From an uncultured Roseburia sp. (lineage in GTDB: Bacteria; Bacillota; Clostridia; Lachnospirales; Lachnospiraceae), in contig CAMUHN010000016.1 of the NCBI GenBank assembly GCA_947088675.1, positions 1-51,905 on the forward strand: a DNA stretch of 51,905 nucleotides, given 5' to 3'. Position 1 is the stretch's first letter; each line of letters opens with the position of its first letter. A program made the translations under genes and the position numbers. The notes below the pieces were generated by a model that was given only the letters and a program-made list of their open reading frames with translations, was not told the DNA's origin and ran no database searches. This document shows positions 16,703-25,501 of this stretch, one piece after another.

Positions 16703-18418
16703 CTAAAATGAGCGGAACCGCTGATAGCGACTTTCTGCAAGTTCCTCGCCTGATTTTCCGTTCTGCCTTGTCAGGAAATCTTTGATCTGACCTTTCATAT
16801 AACGTGCAATGGATTCGCAGGCCTTGACATCTGCTGTACCATACTCGGGAATGACTTTCTCCACAATATGCAGATCATACAGATCATGCGCTGTGATCTT
16901 CATCACGTCGCTTGCTTCCTTTGCACGCTTGCCGTCTTTCCAGAGAATGGAAGCAAACCCTTCCGGCGAGAGCACGCTGTATGTCGCGTTTTCCATCATC
17001 CATACTTCGTTTCCGACCGCCAGCGCAAGCGCTCCTCCGCTTCCGCCTTCGCCGATCATAATACATAAGATCGGTACTTTGATCGCCGCCATCTCGTAAA
17101 GGTTCCTCGCAATCGCCTCTCCCTGTCCGCGCTCCTCCGCTTCCATCCCGCAGAATGCGCCGGACGTATTCACAAATGTAATAATGGGACGCTTGAATTT
17201 CTCCGCCTGTTTCATCAGACGCAACGCCTTGCGGTATCCCTCCGGTGAAGGCATCCCGTAATTATGACGCACACAATCCTTTAAATCTTTTCCCTTATGT
17301 ACGCCGATCACCGTCACCGGCTGCCCGTCCAGATAGGCAATACCGCCCACAATCGCCGCGTCGTCTCCAAAGTAACGGTCGCCGTGCAGTTCCATAAATT
17401 CGTCAAAAATAATATCCATATAATCGACGGATGCCGGACGATCTACTTTTCTGGCCGCCTTTACTTTTTCCCACGCAGTCAGCGGTTTGGATTTTACCGC
17501 GCGCTCTTTCATCAGCTCTGTCGGCTCGTAATTGTCGCCGGCTCTGTGTTTATCAAAGTGAGCGTAGCCGTCTTTCACATGATGCATCCTTAAAATTTCA
17601 AACAGCGTTTCTTTCAGATGTCTGCGCTCCACAATGGCATCGACAAAACCGTGCTCCAGCTGAAATTCGGAACGCTGAAAGCCCTCCGGCAGCTTTTGTC
17701 CGATTGTCTGTTCAATCACGCGCGGTCCTGCAAAGCCAATCAGCGCCATCGGCTCGGCGAGTATAATATCGCCAAGCATTGCAAACGACGCCGTCACGCC
17801 GCCTGTGGTCGGATCTGTCAAAACAGGCACATAGAGCAGCCCTGCATCCGAATGTCGTTTTAATGCTGCAGAAGTCTTTGCCATCTGCATCAGCGAAACA
17901 ATGCCCTCCTGCATTCTCGCGCCCCCGGAACAGCAGAATAAAATAACGGGAAGTTTCTGCTCCGTGGCCCGCTCCACGGCAAGCGCAATTTTTTCCCCGA
18001 CGATATGGCCCATACTGCTCATAAGAAATCGAGCGTCGCAGATGCCAAGAACCGCATCCTCTCCGTAGATTTTACACTGACCGATTGTAATTGCCTCGTG
18101 CAGGCCCGTTTTTTCTTTCGCAGCCTTTACTTTATCCTCATATCCCGGAAAATCAAGCGGATTTTCAAAAGACAGGTCTTCAAACCATGGCGTAAAACTG
18201 CCTTTATCCGCAACCATTTTGATACGGTTTTTCGTTCTCACACGGAAATAACTGCCGCATTCATAACAGACATATTTGTTACGCTCCGTCTCTTTTCTGT
18301 CAATCTCCCTCCCGCAGGACGGGCAGACGATCACTTCGGCCGGCTGTGTCTCTTTCACCGCTTCTCTGGTATTTTCCTCATTTGAAGTCGTTTTCTTTTT
18401 TTTGAATAACGCTGCCAT
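16703..18418 (-). CDS. accDA: Fused acetyl-CoA carboxylase carboxyltransferase beta-alpha
   Basis: The 571-residue protein joins AccD and AccA in one chain. The N-terminal half has the AccD zinc ribbon (C32-x2-C35, C51-x2-C54) and the crotonase-like core with [12 protein letters not shown]. The second half, from about residue 290, is AccA, with [14 protein letters not shown] and [17 protein letters not shown]. It moves a carboxyl group from carboxybiotin to acetyl-CoA, making malonyl-CoA. The ATG at 18418 follows GGGGGA; an in-frame TTG lies just before. accB and accC, needed for the first half reaction, are not in this operon. Confidence 0.95.
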   Translation of the reverse strand: MAALFKKKKTTSNEENTREAVKETQPAEVIVCPSCGREIDRKETERNKYVCYECGSYFRVRTKNRIKMVADKGSFTPWFEDLSFENPLDFPGYEDKVKAAKEKTGLHEAITIGQCKIYGEDAVLGICDARFLMSSMGHIVGEKIALAVERATEQKLPVILFCCSGGARMQEGIVSLMQMAKTSAALKRHSDAGLLYVPVLTDPTTGGVTASFAMLGDIILAEPMALIGFAGPRVIEQTIGQKLPEGFQRSEFQLEHGFVDAIVERRHLKETLFEILRMHHVKDGYAHFDKHRAGDNYEPTELMKERAVKSKPLTAWEKVKAARKVDRPASVDYMDIIFDEFMELHGDRYFGDDAAIVGGIAYLDGQPVTVIGVHKGKDLKDCVRHNYGMPSPEGYRKALRLMKQAEKFKRPIITFVNTSGAFCGMEAEERGQGEAIARNLYEMAAIKVPILCIMIGEGGSGGALALAVGNEVWMMENATYSVLSPEGFASILWKDGKRAKEASDVMKITAHDLYDLHIVEKVIPEYGTADVKACESIARYMKGQIKDFLTRQNGKSGEELAESRYQRFRSF

Positions 18419-18432
18419 CAAAAATCCCCCAT

Positions 18433-18861
18433 TTAACTTATTGCAAAAGTCAGTTCGGCGGTGCAGACAATTTTATCTTCCACCTTTGCTATCGCCCGTC
18501 CGACGCCAATCGGCCCTTTTTGCTTTATAATCTCCGTTTCCAGATATAAAACGTCCCCGGGAACTACTTTCTGTTTAAATTTTGCGGCGTTAATGCCGGC
18601 AAAATAAGCTGTTTTTCCGCGGTTTTCCTCCTGACACAAAATTGCCACCGCCCCGGCCTGGGCCAGCGCTTCGATCAGAAGCACGCCCGGCATCACCGGT
18701 TCCGCCGGAAAATGTCCGCCGAAAAACGGTTCATTATAGCTGACACATTTTTTTGCCACGGCTCGCACACCCGGTTTTAGTTCCTCAATCGTATCAATCA
18801 GCAAAAAGGGCTGACGATGCGGAATGATCTCCATAATCTGTTTCGTTGTAAGTACCGACAT
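18433..18861 (-). CDS. fabZ: 3-hydroxyacyl-ACP dehydratase
   Basis: The 142-residue hot-dog-fold enzyme removes water from 3-hydroxyacyl-ACP. His50 in FFGGHFP and Glu64 in LLIEALAQ are the catalytic pair; the start [15 protein letters not shown] is typical. The ATG at 18861 has GGTGAGG upstream and lies four bases after the fabF stop codon, so the two are translationally linked; the longer frame runs into fabF. Confidence 0.95.
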   Translation of the reverse strand: MSVLTTKQIMEIIPHRQPFLLIDTIEELKPGVRAVAKKCVSYNEPFFGGHFPAEPVMPGVLLIEALAQAGAVAILCQEENRGKTAYFAGINAAKFKQKVVPGDVLYLETEIIKQKGPIGVGRAIAKVEDKIVCTAELTFAIS

Positions 18862-18865
18862 GTCC

Positions 18866-20116
18866 TCACCTTTCCGCAGGCTCGCCGCTGTATTTTTTAA
18901 GCAGCAGACTTGCATTGTGCCCGCCAAAACCAAGCGAGTTGCTCAGCGCATAGAAAAGATCCATGCTGCTTTCCGTTTTGCAGTAATCAAGATCCAGTTC
19001 CTCATCCGGCGTTTCGTACCCCACGGTTGCATGCACATATCCCTCCTGCAGCTCTTTGACGCAGGCTATAAATTCGATTGCGCCGGCCGCACCCAAAAGG
19101 TGCCCGATCATGGATTTTGTTGAATTGATTTTTATGTTTTTTGCGTGATCTCCGAATGCCAGCTTAATCGCCCTTGTCTCAAACAGGTCATTGTGATGCG
19201 TCGCCGTTCCGTGCGCATTGATGTACGTGATATCTTCCGGTGAAAGCCCCGCGTCCTTTACGGCATTTTGCATCGCCCTGGCCGCTCCGGCCCCGGATTC
19301 CTCGGGTGATGTGATATGATATGCGTCGGAGGAACAGCCGTATCCGGCGACTTCCGCATAGATCTTTGCGCCGCGCGCCCTCGCGTGCTCCAGTTCCTCA
19401 AGCACAACGACTGCCGCTCCCTCTCCCATCACAAAACCGCTGCGGTTTTTGTCAAACGGGATCGAACATTTTGTCACGTCGCTCTCACAGGAGAGCGCAG
19501 TCAATGCGGTAAATCCGGCGATGCCAAGCGGACTGATACAGCTTTCTGTACCTCCCGCAACCATAATGTCCGCGTCGCCGTACTGGATGCAGCGAAACGC
19601 CTCTCCGATCGTATTCGTGCCGGTCGCACATGCGGTAACGACATTGATGCTCTTCCCCTTTAAACCGAATAAAATAGAGACATTGCCTGCCGCCATATTG
19701 GAAATCATCATCGGTACAAAGAGCGGATTTACCCTGCCCGGCCCCTTTTCCAACAGTTTACCGTGTTCACGCTCGAGGGCCTGCATACTGCCGATCCCGC
19801 TTCCGATGGCGCATCCGGCCCTATACGGATCTTCCTTTGTCAAATCAAGTGCAGCGTCCAAAATCGCTTCTTTCGCCGCCGCAACGGCAAACTGGCTAAA
19901 CGGCTCCATCCGCTTTGCCGTCTTCGCATCCATATAATTTTTTCCGTCAAATCCTTTTACTTCCGCGGCTATATGGGCTTTGTATCCGGTTGCGTCAAAA
20001 TGTGTGATCTCGGCAAACCCGGTTTTTTTCTCTTTTACCGACTGCCAGAACTCCGAAACAGAAAGCCCGATCGGCGTAATGGCGCCCATGCCGGTCACTA
20101 CGACTCGTCTACTCAT
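18866..20116 (-). CDS. fabF: 3-oxoacyl-ACP synthase II
   Basis: The 416-residue elongating condensing enzyme shows Cys163 in VTACATGTN, His302 in NAHGTATHHND and His339 in MIGHLLGAAGA. It extends acyl-ACP with malonyl-ACP. GGAGG lies about 13 bases before the ATG, a longer spacing than usual. It is preceded by fabG at 44 bases. Confidence 0.96.
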   Translation of the reverse strand: MSRRVVVTGMGAITPIGLSVSEFWQSVKEKKTGFAEITHFDATGYKAHIAAEVKGFDGKNYMDAKTAKRMEPFSQFAVAAAKEAILDAALDLTKEDPYRAGCAIGSGIGSMQALEREHGKLLEKGPGRVNPLFVPMMISNMAAGNVSILFGLKGKSINVVTACATGTNTIGEAFRCIQYGDADIMVAGGTESCISPLGIAGFTALTALSCESDVTKCSIPFDKNRSGFVMGEGAAVVVLEELEHARARGAKIYAEVAGYGCSSDAYHITSPEESGAGAARAMQNAVKDAGLSPEDITYINAHGTATHHNDLFETRAIKLAFGDHAKNIKINSTKSMIGHLLGAAGAIEFIACVKELQEGYVHATVGYETPDEELDLDYCKTESSMDLFYALSNSLGFGGHNASLLLKKYSGEPAER

Positions 20117-20160
20117 AATATATTATATTCCTCCAAATAAATTACAAAAACAAATACAGC

Positions 20161-20901
20161 CTACATACACATTCCGCCGTCCACACAGATTACCTGCCCC
20201 GTGATATAGCCTGCTTTTTCCGAGGCAAGAAACGCCGCCGTTTCCGCAATATCTTTTGTGCTTCCGGTACGGCCGAGCGGGATCTGCGCTTTCACACTCT
20301 CTTTTGCTGCCTCTGTCATCGCTTCGGTCATCTCTGTCTCGATAAAACCGGGAGCAATTGCATTGCAGGTAATGCCGCGGCTCGCAAGCTCCCGTGCAAC
20401 GCTTTTCGTAAGGCCTATAATCCCGGCCTTGCTCGCGCTGTAATTTGCCTGCCCCGCATTTCCCGCCACGCCGGAAACGGAAGAGATATTGATAATTCTT
20501 CCGGAGCGCTGCTTTAAAAAGTAACGGGAAGCATGACGTATCGTATGAAACGCGCCTTTTAAATTGGTATCTAATACCGCGTCAAAATCAGCTTCGCTCA
20601 TCTTCATAATGAGGCCGTCCCTTGTAATTCCGGCATTGTTTACCAGAATATCAATGCGCCCGTATGTTTTGATGATCTCCTTGATCATTTCCTCACAGGC
20701 TTTGAAATCCGAGACGTCGCATCCAAAGGCGGCAGCGCCGCCTCCTGACGCCCTGATTTCCTCTGCGACCGAATCGGCGCGTTCCTTAGATCCGTTATAA
20801 TTGATTATGACAAATACGCCGTCCCGCGCAAGCGTCCGCGCAATTTCACTGCCGATTCCACGGCTTGCGCCTGTCACAAGAGCTACTCTATCTGCTGACA
20901 T
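20161..20901 (-). CDS. fabG: 3-oxoacyl-ACP reductase
   Basis: The 246-residue short-chain dehydrogenase reduces 3-oxoacyl-ACP with NADPH. It has the TGASRGIG cofactor loop (10-17), NNAG, and the Ser141-Tyr154-Lys158 triad in ISSVSG and NYSASKAG. The ATG at 20901 lies inside the end of fabD (14-base overlap), with GGAGG about 12 bases upstream. Confidence 0.95.
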   Translation of the reverse strand: MSADRVALVTGASRGIGSEIARTLARDGVFVIINYNGSKERADSVAEEIRASGGGAAAFGCDVSDFKACEEMIKEIIKTYGRIDILVNNAGITRDGLIMKMSEADFDAVLDTNLKGAFHTIRHASRYFLKQRSGRIINISSVSGVAGNAGQANYSASKAGIIGLTKSVARELASRGITCNAIAPGFIETEMTEAMTEAAKESVKAQIPLGRTGSTKDIAETAAFLASEKAGYITGQVICVDGGMCM

Positions 20902-21802
20902 ACCGGTCAAAGTCCTCCATCTTATCAATATTGCTGACTGTAACACCGCGGTTTATCTTTTTCATAAATCCGGTCAGCGTACGGCCTGGCCCAATCTCGA
21001 CAAACTCGTCGACGCCGTCCGCAATCATGCGCTCAATCGACTGCTGCCAGCGCACCGGCGAAGATACCTGCTGCCTTAAGAGGTCTTTCACCTGTGTTTT
21101 GTCTGTGACATAATCTGCCGTTACATTCGAAAGATACGGAATTAAAATCTCATGCACTTCGATCTGCAAAAGATCCTCCCCCAGCTTTTCTCCGGCGCCT
21201 GCAAGCATTTTTGAATGGAACGGGCCGCTTACATTTAACGGTACGGCGCGCTTTGCTCCCGCCTCTTTGCATTTTTCGGCTACTGATGCAACGGCCGCCT
21301 CTTCCCCGGTAATCACAATCTGGCCGGGACAGTTATAATTGGCAATAGAGACAATCCCGTCCGAAGCTTCACACACTTTTTCAATCTCTGCAGCATCAAG
21401 CCCCAGAACCGCTGTCATGGCTCCTCCCGTCGGCACTGCCTGCTGCATATAAATTCCTCTTTTCCGTATCAATGCAAATGCATCTTCCAGCGAAAGCACA
21501 CCGGAAGCGATCAGCGCGCCGTATTCGCCAAGACTTAAACCTGCCGTTACATCCGCGCTGATCCCCGCTTCCTCAACTGCTTTTAAAACAGCCGCCTCCG
21601 CCGTCAGCATACAGATCTGTGTATACTCTGTAATATTTATTTTTTCGTTTTCCTCAAAGCAAAGCGCGGCCACATCAAGACCGGACGCCCTGCCCGCCAG
21701 TTCAAACACTTCTCTGCATACAGCAAACCGGTCATAAAATTCTTTTGCCATACCCACATACTGTGCGCCCTGTCCCGGAAACAAAAATGCTCTTTTTCCC
21801 AT
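20888..21802 (-). CDS. fabD: Malonyl-CoA:ACP transacylase
   Basis: The 304-residue enzyme loads malonyl groups onto ACP. It shows FLFPGQGAQYVGM, nucleophile Ser90 in GLSLGEYGAL and the catalytic His in SGPFHSKML. The ATG at 21802 follows GGAGGTT. It overlaps fabG at its end and is separated from fabK by a 135-base structured spacer. Confidence 0.95.
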   Translation of the reverse strand: MGKRAFLFPGQGAQYVGMAKEFYDRFAVCREVFELAGRASGLDVAALCFEENEKINITEYTQICMLTAEAAVLKAVEEAGISADVTAGLSLGEYGALIASGVLSLEDAFALIRKRGIYMQQAVPTGGAMTAVLGLDAAEIEKVCEASDGIVSIANYNCPGQIVITGEEAAVASVAEKCKEAGAKRAVPLNVSGPFHSKMLAGAGEKLGEDLLQIEVHEILIPYLSNVTADYVTDKTQVKDLLRQQVSSPVRWQQSIERMIADGVDEFVEIGPGRTLTGFMKKINRGVTVSNIDKMEDFDRYVSR

Positions 21803-21937
21803 GCCAACCTCCATGCCGCGGCCCTGCCGCGACTCAAATCGAGATGAAAAATGCCTGCTTCTGGCATTTTTCGGCGTGAAACTTAGTACGTCTCGGCGAA
21901 ATGCCCTCTGGCATGAGCCTTAGATGTACTTTTCACG
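21803..21937 (-). other. Structured fabK-fabD spacer with three stem-loops
   Basis: A long interrupted inverted repeat starts at the fabK stop codon: GCGTGAAA (21874-21881) pairs with TTTTCACGC (21930-21938), with an inner GGCAT/ATGCC stem. Next comes AAAAATGCC (21847-21855) pairing with GGCATTTTT (21863-21871), shaped like a terminator with a T-tail. A third, GC-rich stem near 21818-21834 precedes the fabD ribosome site. Other junctions in this operon are short or overlapping. The spacer may be an attenuator, a processing site or a repeat element inserted in the operon. Confidence 0.6.
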
Positions 21938-22873
21938 CTATTCCCCGCTTCTATTGTTTAACAGCGCATCCGCCTCTGTTACGATCTCTTCCATGATTTC
22001 ATGGCAGCTCTGCTGCTTCTTTACAAGCCCTGCGCTCTGCCCCGCCATCAGGCTTCCGTTTACCACATCGCCGTCGATCACGGCTTTTCGCAGTGATCCT
22101 AAGGTCAGCTGCTCCAATTCCTCAAACGTCGCTCCCTCTTTTTCCATCTTAAGGTATTCGCGGCTCATTTTATTGCGCAGCACACGAATCGGATGTCCGG
22201 TACTCGCACCCGTGATCTCTGAGTCGATATCCTTTGCTTTCACCACGCGTTCCTTATAATTTTGATGTACAACAGACTCGTCTGCTACAATAAAGCGCGT
22301 TCCCATCTGAACGCCTTCCGCTCCCAGCATCATTGCCGCGGCAATTCCCCTGCCGTCTGCGATGCCGCCGGCTGCAATTACCGGAATCTCTACCGCATCG
22401 ACAATCTGCGGCACCAGTGTCATGGTTGTCTGGGAGCCGATATGTCCGCCGGATTCCATACCCTCGGCAACTACGGCATCGGCGCCGGCGCGCTGCATCA
22501 TCTTTGCCATGGCTACGCTTGCGACAACCGGAATGACGATAACGCCGGCTGCTTTCCATGCCTCCATAAACTGTGCGGGGCTTCCGGCGCCGGTTGTAAC
22601 GACTTTCACGCCTTCTTCGATCACAATCTGGGCCACCTCGGGCGCGTTTGGATTCAACAGCATGACATTCACGCCAAACGGCCGGTCGGTCAGTTTCTTT
22701 GCCTCGCGGATCTGTTCGCGCACGACCTCAGGCGGCGCGCTTGCAGCGCCGATTAACCCCAGGCCGCCCGCATTTGAAACTGCTGCGGCAAGATGGTATT
22801 CCGCCACCCATGCCATCCCGCCCTGGATGATTGGATATCTGATTCCGAGCAGCTTTGTTATCCTTGTATTCAT
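21938..22873 (-). CDS. fabK: Enoyl-ACP reductase II (FMN)
   Basis: The 311-residue TIM-barrel flavoprotein carries out the last reduction of each elongation cycle. It has PIIQGGMAWVAE at the start, His144 in ESGGHIGSQTT, the FMN phosphate site AAGGIADGRGI and GAEGVQMGTRF. This is the triclosan-tolerant alternative to FabI. AGAGAGG lies before the ATG; it follows acpP by 11 bases. Confidence 0.95.
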   Translation of the reverse strand: MNTRITKLLGIRYPIIQGGMAWVAEYHLAAAVSNAGGLGLIGAASAPPEVVREQIREAKKLTDRPFGVNVMLLNPNAPEVAQIVIEEGVKVVTTGAGSPAQFMEAWKAAGVIVIPVVASVAMAKMMQRAGADAVVAEGMESGGHIGSQTTMTLVPQIVDAVEIPVIAAGGIADGRGIAAAMMLGAEGVQMGTRFIVADESVVHQNYKERVVKAKDIDSEITGASTGHPIRVLRNKMSREYLKMEKEGATFEELEQLTLGSLRKAVIDGDVVNGSLMAGQSAGLVKKQQSCHEIMEEIVTEADALLNNRSGE

Positions 22874-22884
22874 GTCGACCTCTC

Positions 22885-23118
22885 TTAATCCTGAACGCCT
22901 TTTTCTTTTAAATATTCAATGACATCGCTTACTTTTGCAATGGATTCCAGATCCTCGGACGGAATCTCAACGTCAAATTCTTCTTCCAAAGCCATGACAA
23001 GCTCAAACAGATCCAGGGAATCCGCTCCCAGATCGTCCTTGAAATTGGACTCGGCCTTGATCTCAGACTCATCCACATTTAACTGTTCTGCAATAATCGG
23101 TATCATTCTTTCTAACAT
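22885..23118 (-). CDS. acpP: Acyl carrier protein
   Basis: The 77-residue acidic helical protein has LGADSLD with Ser34 as the phosphopantetheine site. It carries the growing acyl chain. The ATG at 23118 follows AAAGGAAAC at a rather long spacing; the 21 codons before it in the same frame overlap the untranslated leader and are not taken as protein. It is the first gene of the operon. Confidence 0.93.
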   Translation of the reverse strand: MLERMIPIIAEQLNVDESEIKAESNFKDDLGADSLDLFELVMALEEEFDVEIPSEDLESIAKVSDVIEYLKEKGVQD

Positions 23119-23165
23119 AATTTTTCGTTTCCTTTCTTTTTTGATAGTTTCAATGATCTGTAAAG

Positions 23166-23186
23166 ATACTTTGACAGTCAAAGTAT
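23166..23186. promoter_or_regulatory. FabT-like operator of the fatty acid operon
   Basis: Perfect 9-base arms ATACTTTGA and TCAAAGTAT flank the centre CAG. The core TTTGA-N3-TCAAA has the same arm sequence and spacing as the FabT sites known from streptococci. It overlaps the -10 box, so bound repressor would block transcription. The likely ligand is the MarR protein encoded at the end of the same operon. Confidence 0.8.
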
Positions 23187-23210
23187 ATGCACACTTCCAT
23201 ATTTTGTCAA
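23182..23210 (-). promoter_or_regulatory. Promoter of the fatty acid operon
   Basis: On the minus strand TTGACA (23205-23210) is followed after 17 bases by TATACT (23182-23187). This near-consensus sigma-A promoter is about 65 bases before acpP. The -10 box overlaps one arm of the operator. Confidence 0.8.
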
Positions 23211-23345
23211 CCTCTATTTTATGATAATTTCATCTTTCGTATGATTCATGCTGCTGTGTTCAGAAAGAACCTCCTTTGCCGCGCCATGTATGGCGCTGCT
23301 GCCTTTCATGTTTCACAGCAGCAAGGTCTTTCCTGTAAGACAATA

Positions 23346-23391
23346 AATACCGGATCTGCCCGTTTACAGGTAAACAGGCAGATCCGGTATT
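23346..23391. terminator. Long stem-loop after the LRR genes
   Basis: AATACC...CTGCC (23346-23360) pairs with GGCAG...GGTATT (23377-23391), and the loop continues the stem with GTTTAC/GTAAAC. The total is about 21 bp with one mismatch. Only weak T-runs follow. It lies 52 bases after the first LRR gene stop and upstream of the fatty acid promoter, and probably insulates the two units. The remaining 23211-23345 shows nothing clear. Confidence 0.55.
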
Positions 23392-23442
23392 CTTGCATTA
23401 CAGGATTACAATTTTTCCGGCTGGCATCTTATGCAGACATTG

Positions 23443-24426
23443 TCATTTCATCTGCATCGTCTTCAAAAACCCTTTTTTCTTTGTCAGCGCCTTTTTGTAT
23501 TCCGACTTATATTTGGACGGCACATGAAATATGGCATTGGGATTGATTCCCGCGAACGCCCGCTTTTCTATTTTCGGAACTTTTCCCTGAAATGTGATCT
23601 GTTTCATTTTTTTATTGTAGGAAAAGATTTCATATCCTACTTTTTGTACATTCCTGGGAAATGTAAATTTTTTCAGAGACGGACAATCCCCAAAACAGCC
23701 ATCCTGTACTTCTTTTAAGCGGGATTTTTTTCCAAACACAACTTTTTGCAGGTTATGATTATCAGAGAAAGCCTGTTCCTCCAGTATCTGCAGGCTGTCC
23801 GGCAACCTGATTTCTTTCAGAAACCAACAATACATAAAAGCAGACTTTCCGATCCGTTCCAGTTTGGAATTTTTGGAAAAAATAATATTTTTCAATAGAC
23901 GACACCCCCGAAATGCCTCCCACTCAATGGATACCACATTTTTGGGTATTTCAATTTTTTCAAGTTTCAGGCAAAAACTAAAAGCTGCCGTCTTTATACA
24001 TGACAGGCTCTCCGGAAGATGAACGGTCTGCAGTTCTTCACAACATCCAAACACCGCCCTTTCCAGTGTTTTTATCCTTTCTGGCAACACTGCTTTCTTC
24101 AATCTACTGCACCCGTAAAAAGCCTCCTGCCCGATCGTTTGCACTGTTTCCGGCAGCACGACCCCTTTTACATACCGGTTCCCCTTAAATGCAGTATCGC
24201 CTATTGCCACCACCGGAAAACCGTCAATAGTTTCCGGAATCGTTACCTGTTTTTCTTTCCCTTTATATTTCAAAAGAATAATACCGTCGTTTTCCTCTGT
24301 ATAGCAATATTTAAAATCTTTGTATATCTTTTTCGTCCCCGCAAAAACCAACGACGGCGCCAGACAGACAACGAGGAGCAATAAAGCGGTTCCACACACC
24401 ATTTGTAACGGTTTTCTATTCTTCAT
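23443..24426 (-). CDS. Secreted BspA-type leucine-rich repeat protein (copy 1)
   Basis: The 327-residue protein has a signal peptide (MKNRKPLQMV, then a hydrophobic core ending LVFA) and about eight LRR_5 units of the BspA/TpLRR kind, with repeated IPE.I..I...AF..C..L..V.LPE patterns. It ends with a basic tail (KYKSEYKKALTKKKGFLK). Such proteins are exported and often bind other proteins or host surfaces. AAAGGAGCTCCT precedes the ATG at 24426. It is a tandem paralogue of the next gene; the signal peptide and tail are the best conserved parts. No anchor is seen. Confidence 0.82.
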   Translation of the reverse strand: MKNRKPLQMVCGTALLLLVVCLAPSLVFAGTKKIYKDFKYCYTEENDGIILLKYKGKEKQVTIPETIDGFPVVAIGDTAFKGNRYVKGVVLPETVQTIGQEAFYGCSRLKKAVLPERIKTLERAVFGCCEELQTVHLPESLSCIKTAAFSFCLKLEKIEIPKNVVSIEWEAFRGCRLLKNIIFSKNSKLERIGKSAFMYCWFLKEIRLPDSLQILEEQAFSDNHNLQKVVFGKKSRLKEVQDGCFGDCPSLKKFTFPRNVQKVGYEIFSYNKKMKQITFQGKVPKIEKRAFAGINPNAIFHVPSKYKSEYKKALTKKKGFLKTMQMK

Positions 24427-24489
24427 AGGAGCTCCTTTCCACAGGTCAGTCATACAGGTAATACCTGCCCCTTTTTTCTGATACGATCG

Positions 24490-25473
24490 CTATTGCACCC
24501 GCATCGTCTTTAAAAACCCTTTTTTCTTTGTCAGCGCCTTTTTGTATGCCGACTTATATTTGGACGGCACATGAAATATGGCATTGGGATGGATTCCCAA
24601 AAACGTCCGGTTTTCTATTTTCGGAACTTTTCCTTTAAAGGTAATTTTCTCTAAATTCGAATCATCCAAAAACAAAGATCCCCCTGTTTTTTCTATTTTT
24701 TTGGGGAAAGAAAATTCTTTCAGAGATGGGCAAAATGCAAAACATCCGCCTTCCATAATTCTTAAATCGGAATTTTTCCCAAATACAACCCTGGTCAGAT
24801 TTGCGTTTTCTGCAAAAACATCGTCTTCCAGAATACGCACGCGATCCGGCACTTTAAATTCCGTGAGACTCTCACATTTTTCAAAAGCAGATTCCCCGAT
24901 TCTTTCCAGTTTTGCACCTTTTTCAAATATTACATCTTTCAGCGCCCAGCAATCCACAAAAGCTTCCAGCTCAATCGAACGTACATTTTTGGGAATTATT
25001 ATTTTTTCGAGTTTATAGCAAAACGCAAATGTCACAGCCGGTATCTCGGTCAGACGCTCCGGCAGATTAACGGTCTGCAATACAGAACATCCCTGAAATA
25101 CTCCCTTGCCAAATGTTTCCAGGCCTTTCGGCAGTACTGCCTTTTTTAATCTGCGACAGGAACGAAAGGCTTCCCTTTCCACAACTCTGACCGTTTCCGG
25201 CAAAACAATCTCTTCCACGTACCGGTTCAGACAAAACGCTTCTCTTCCGATTGTTTCCACCTTTACCCCGTTTATCTTTGCCGGGACCTTTACACGTTTT
25301 GCACTTCCGGTGTATTTTAAAATTTTGATTCCGTCTTTCTGCTCGTTATACGTATATTTGTAATCTTTGTATGTCTTTTTCGTTTTCGCAAAAACCAGCG
25401 ACGGCGCCAGACAGACAACGAGGAGCAATAAAGCGGTTCCGAACACCATTTGTAACAGTTTTCTATTCTTCAT
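24490..25473 (-). CDS. Secreted BspA-type leucine-rich repeat protein (copy 2)
   Basis: The 327-residue protein has the same length, signal peptide (MKNRKLLQMVFGTALLLL) and C-terminal tail as its neighbour, with LRR_5 repeats that have diverged in between (VLPETVRVVEREAFRSC, NLPERLTEIPAVTFAFC). The ribosome site and leader before the ATG at 25473 are identical to those of copy 1. It lies 19 bases after the subtilase gene, so protease and LRR proteins are probably made together. The repeats show the two arose by duplication. Confidence 0.82.
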   Translation of the reverse strand: MKNRKLLQMVFGTALLLLVVCLAPSLVFAKTKKTYKDYKYTYNEQKDGIKILKYTGSAKRVKVPAKINGVKVETIGREAFCLNRYVEEIVLPETVRVVEREAFRSCRRLKKAVLPKGLETFGKGVFQGCSVLQTVNLPERLTEIPAVTFAFCYKLEKIIIPKNVRSIELEAFVDCWALKDVIFEKGAKLERIGESAFEKCESLTEFKVPDRVRILEDDVFAENANLTRVVFGKNSDLRIMEGGCFAFCPSLKEFSFPKKIEKTGGSLFLDDSNLEKITFKGKVPKIENRTFLGIHPNAIFHVPSKYKSAYKKALTKKKGFLKTMRVQ

Positions 25474-25501
25474 AGGAGCTCCTTTCCACAGGTCAGTCAT
25501 A
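25468..25501. repeat. Duplicated leader of the LRR genes
   Basis: The segment from the LRR start codon back to the last codons of the subtilase gene (including CATAGGAGCTCC and CCACAGGTCAGTCATAC) is repeated identically before LRR copy 1 at about 24421-24455. The repeated unit therefore starts inside the 3' end of the subtilase gene, marking one edge of the duplication. Confidence 0.75.

Noticed and set aside
22262..22922. Plus-strand frames opposite fabK
   Set aside because: Shadow frames of a highly conserved gene with strong codon bias.
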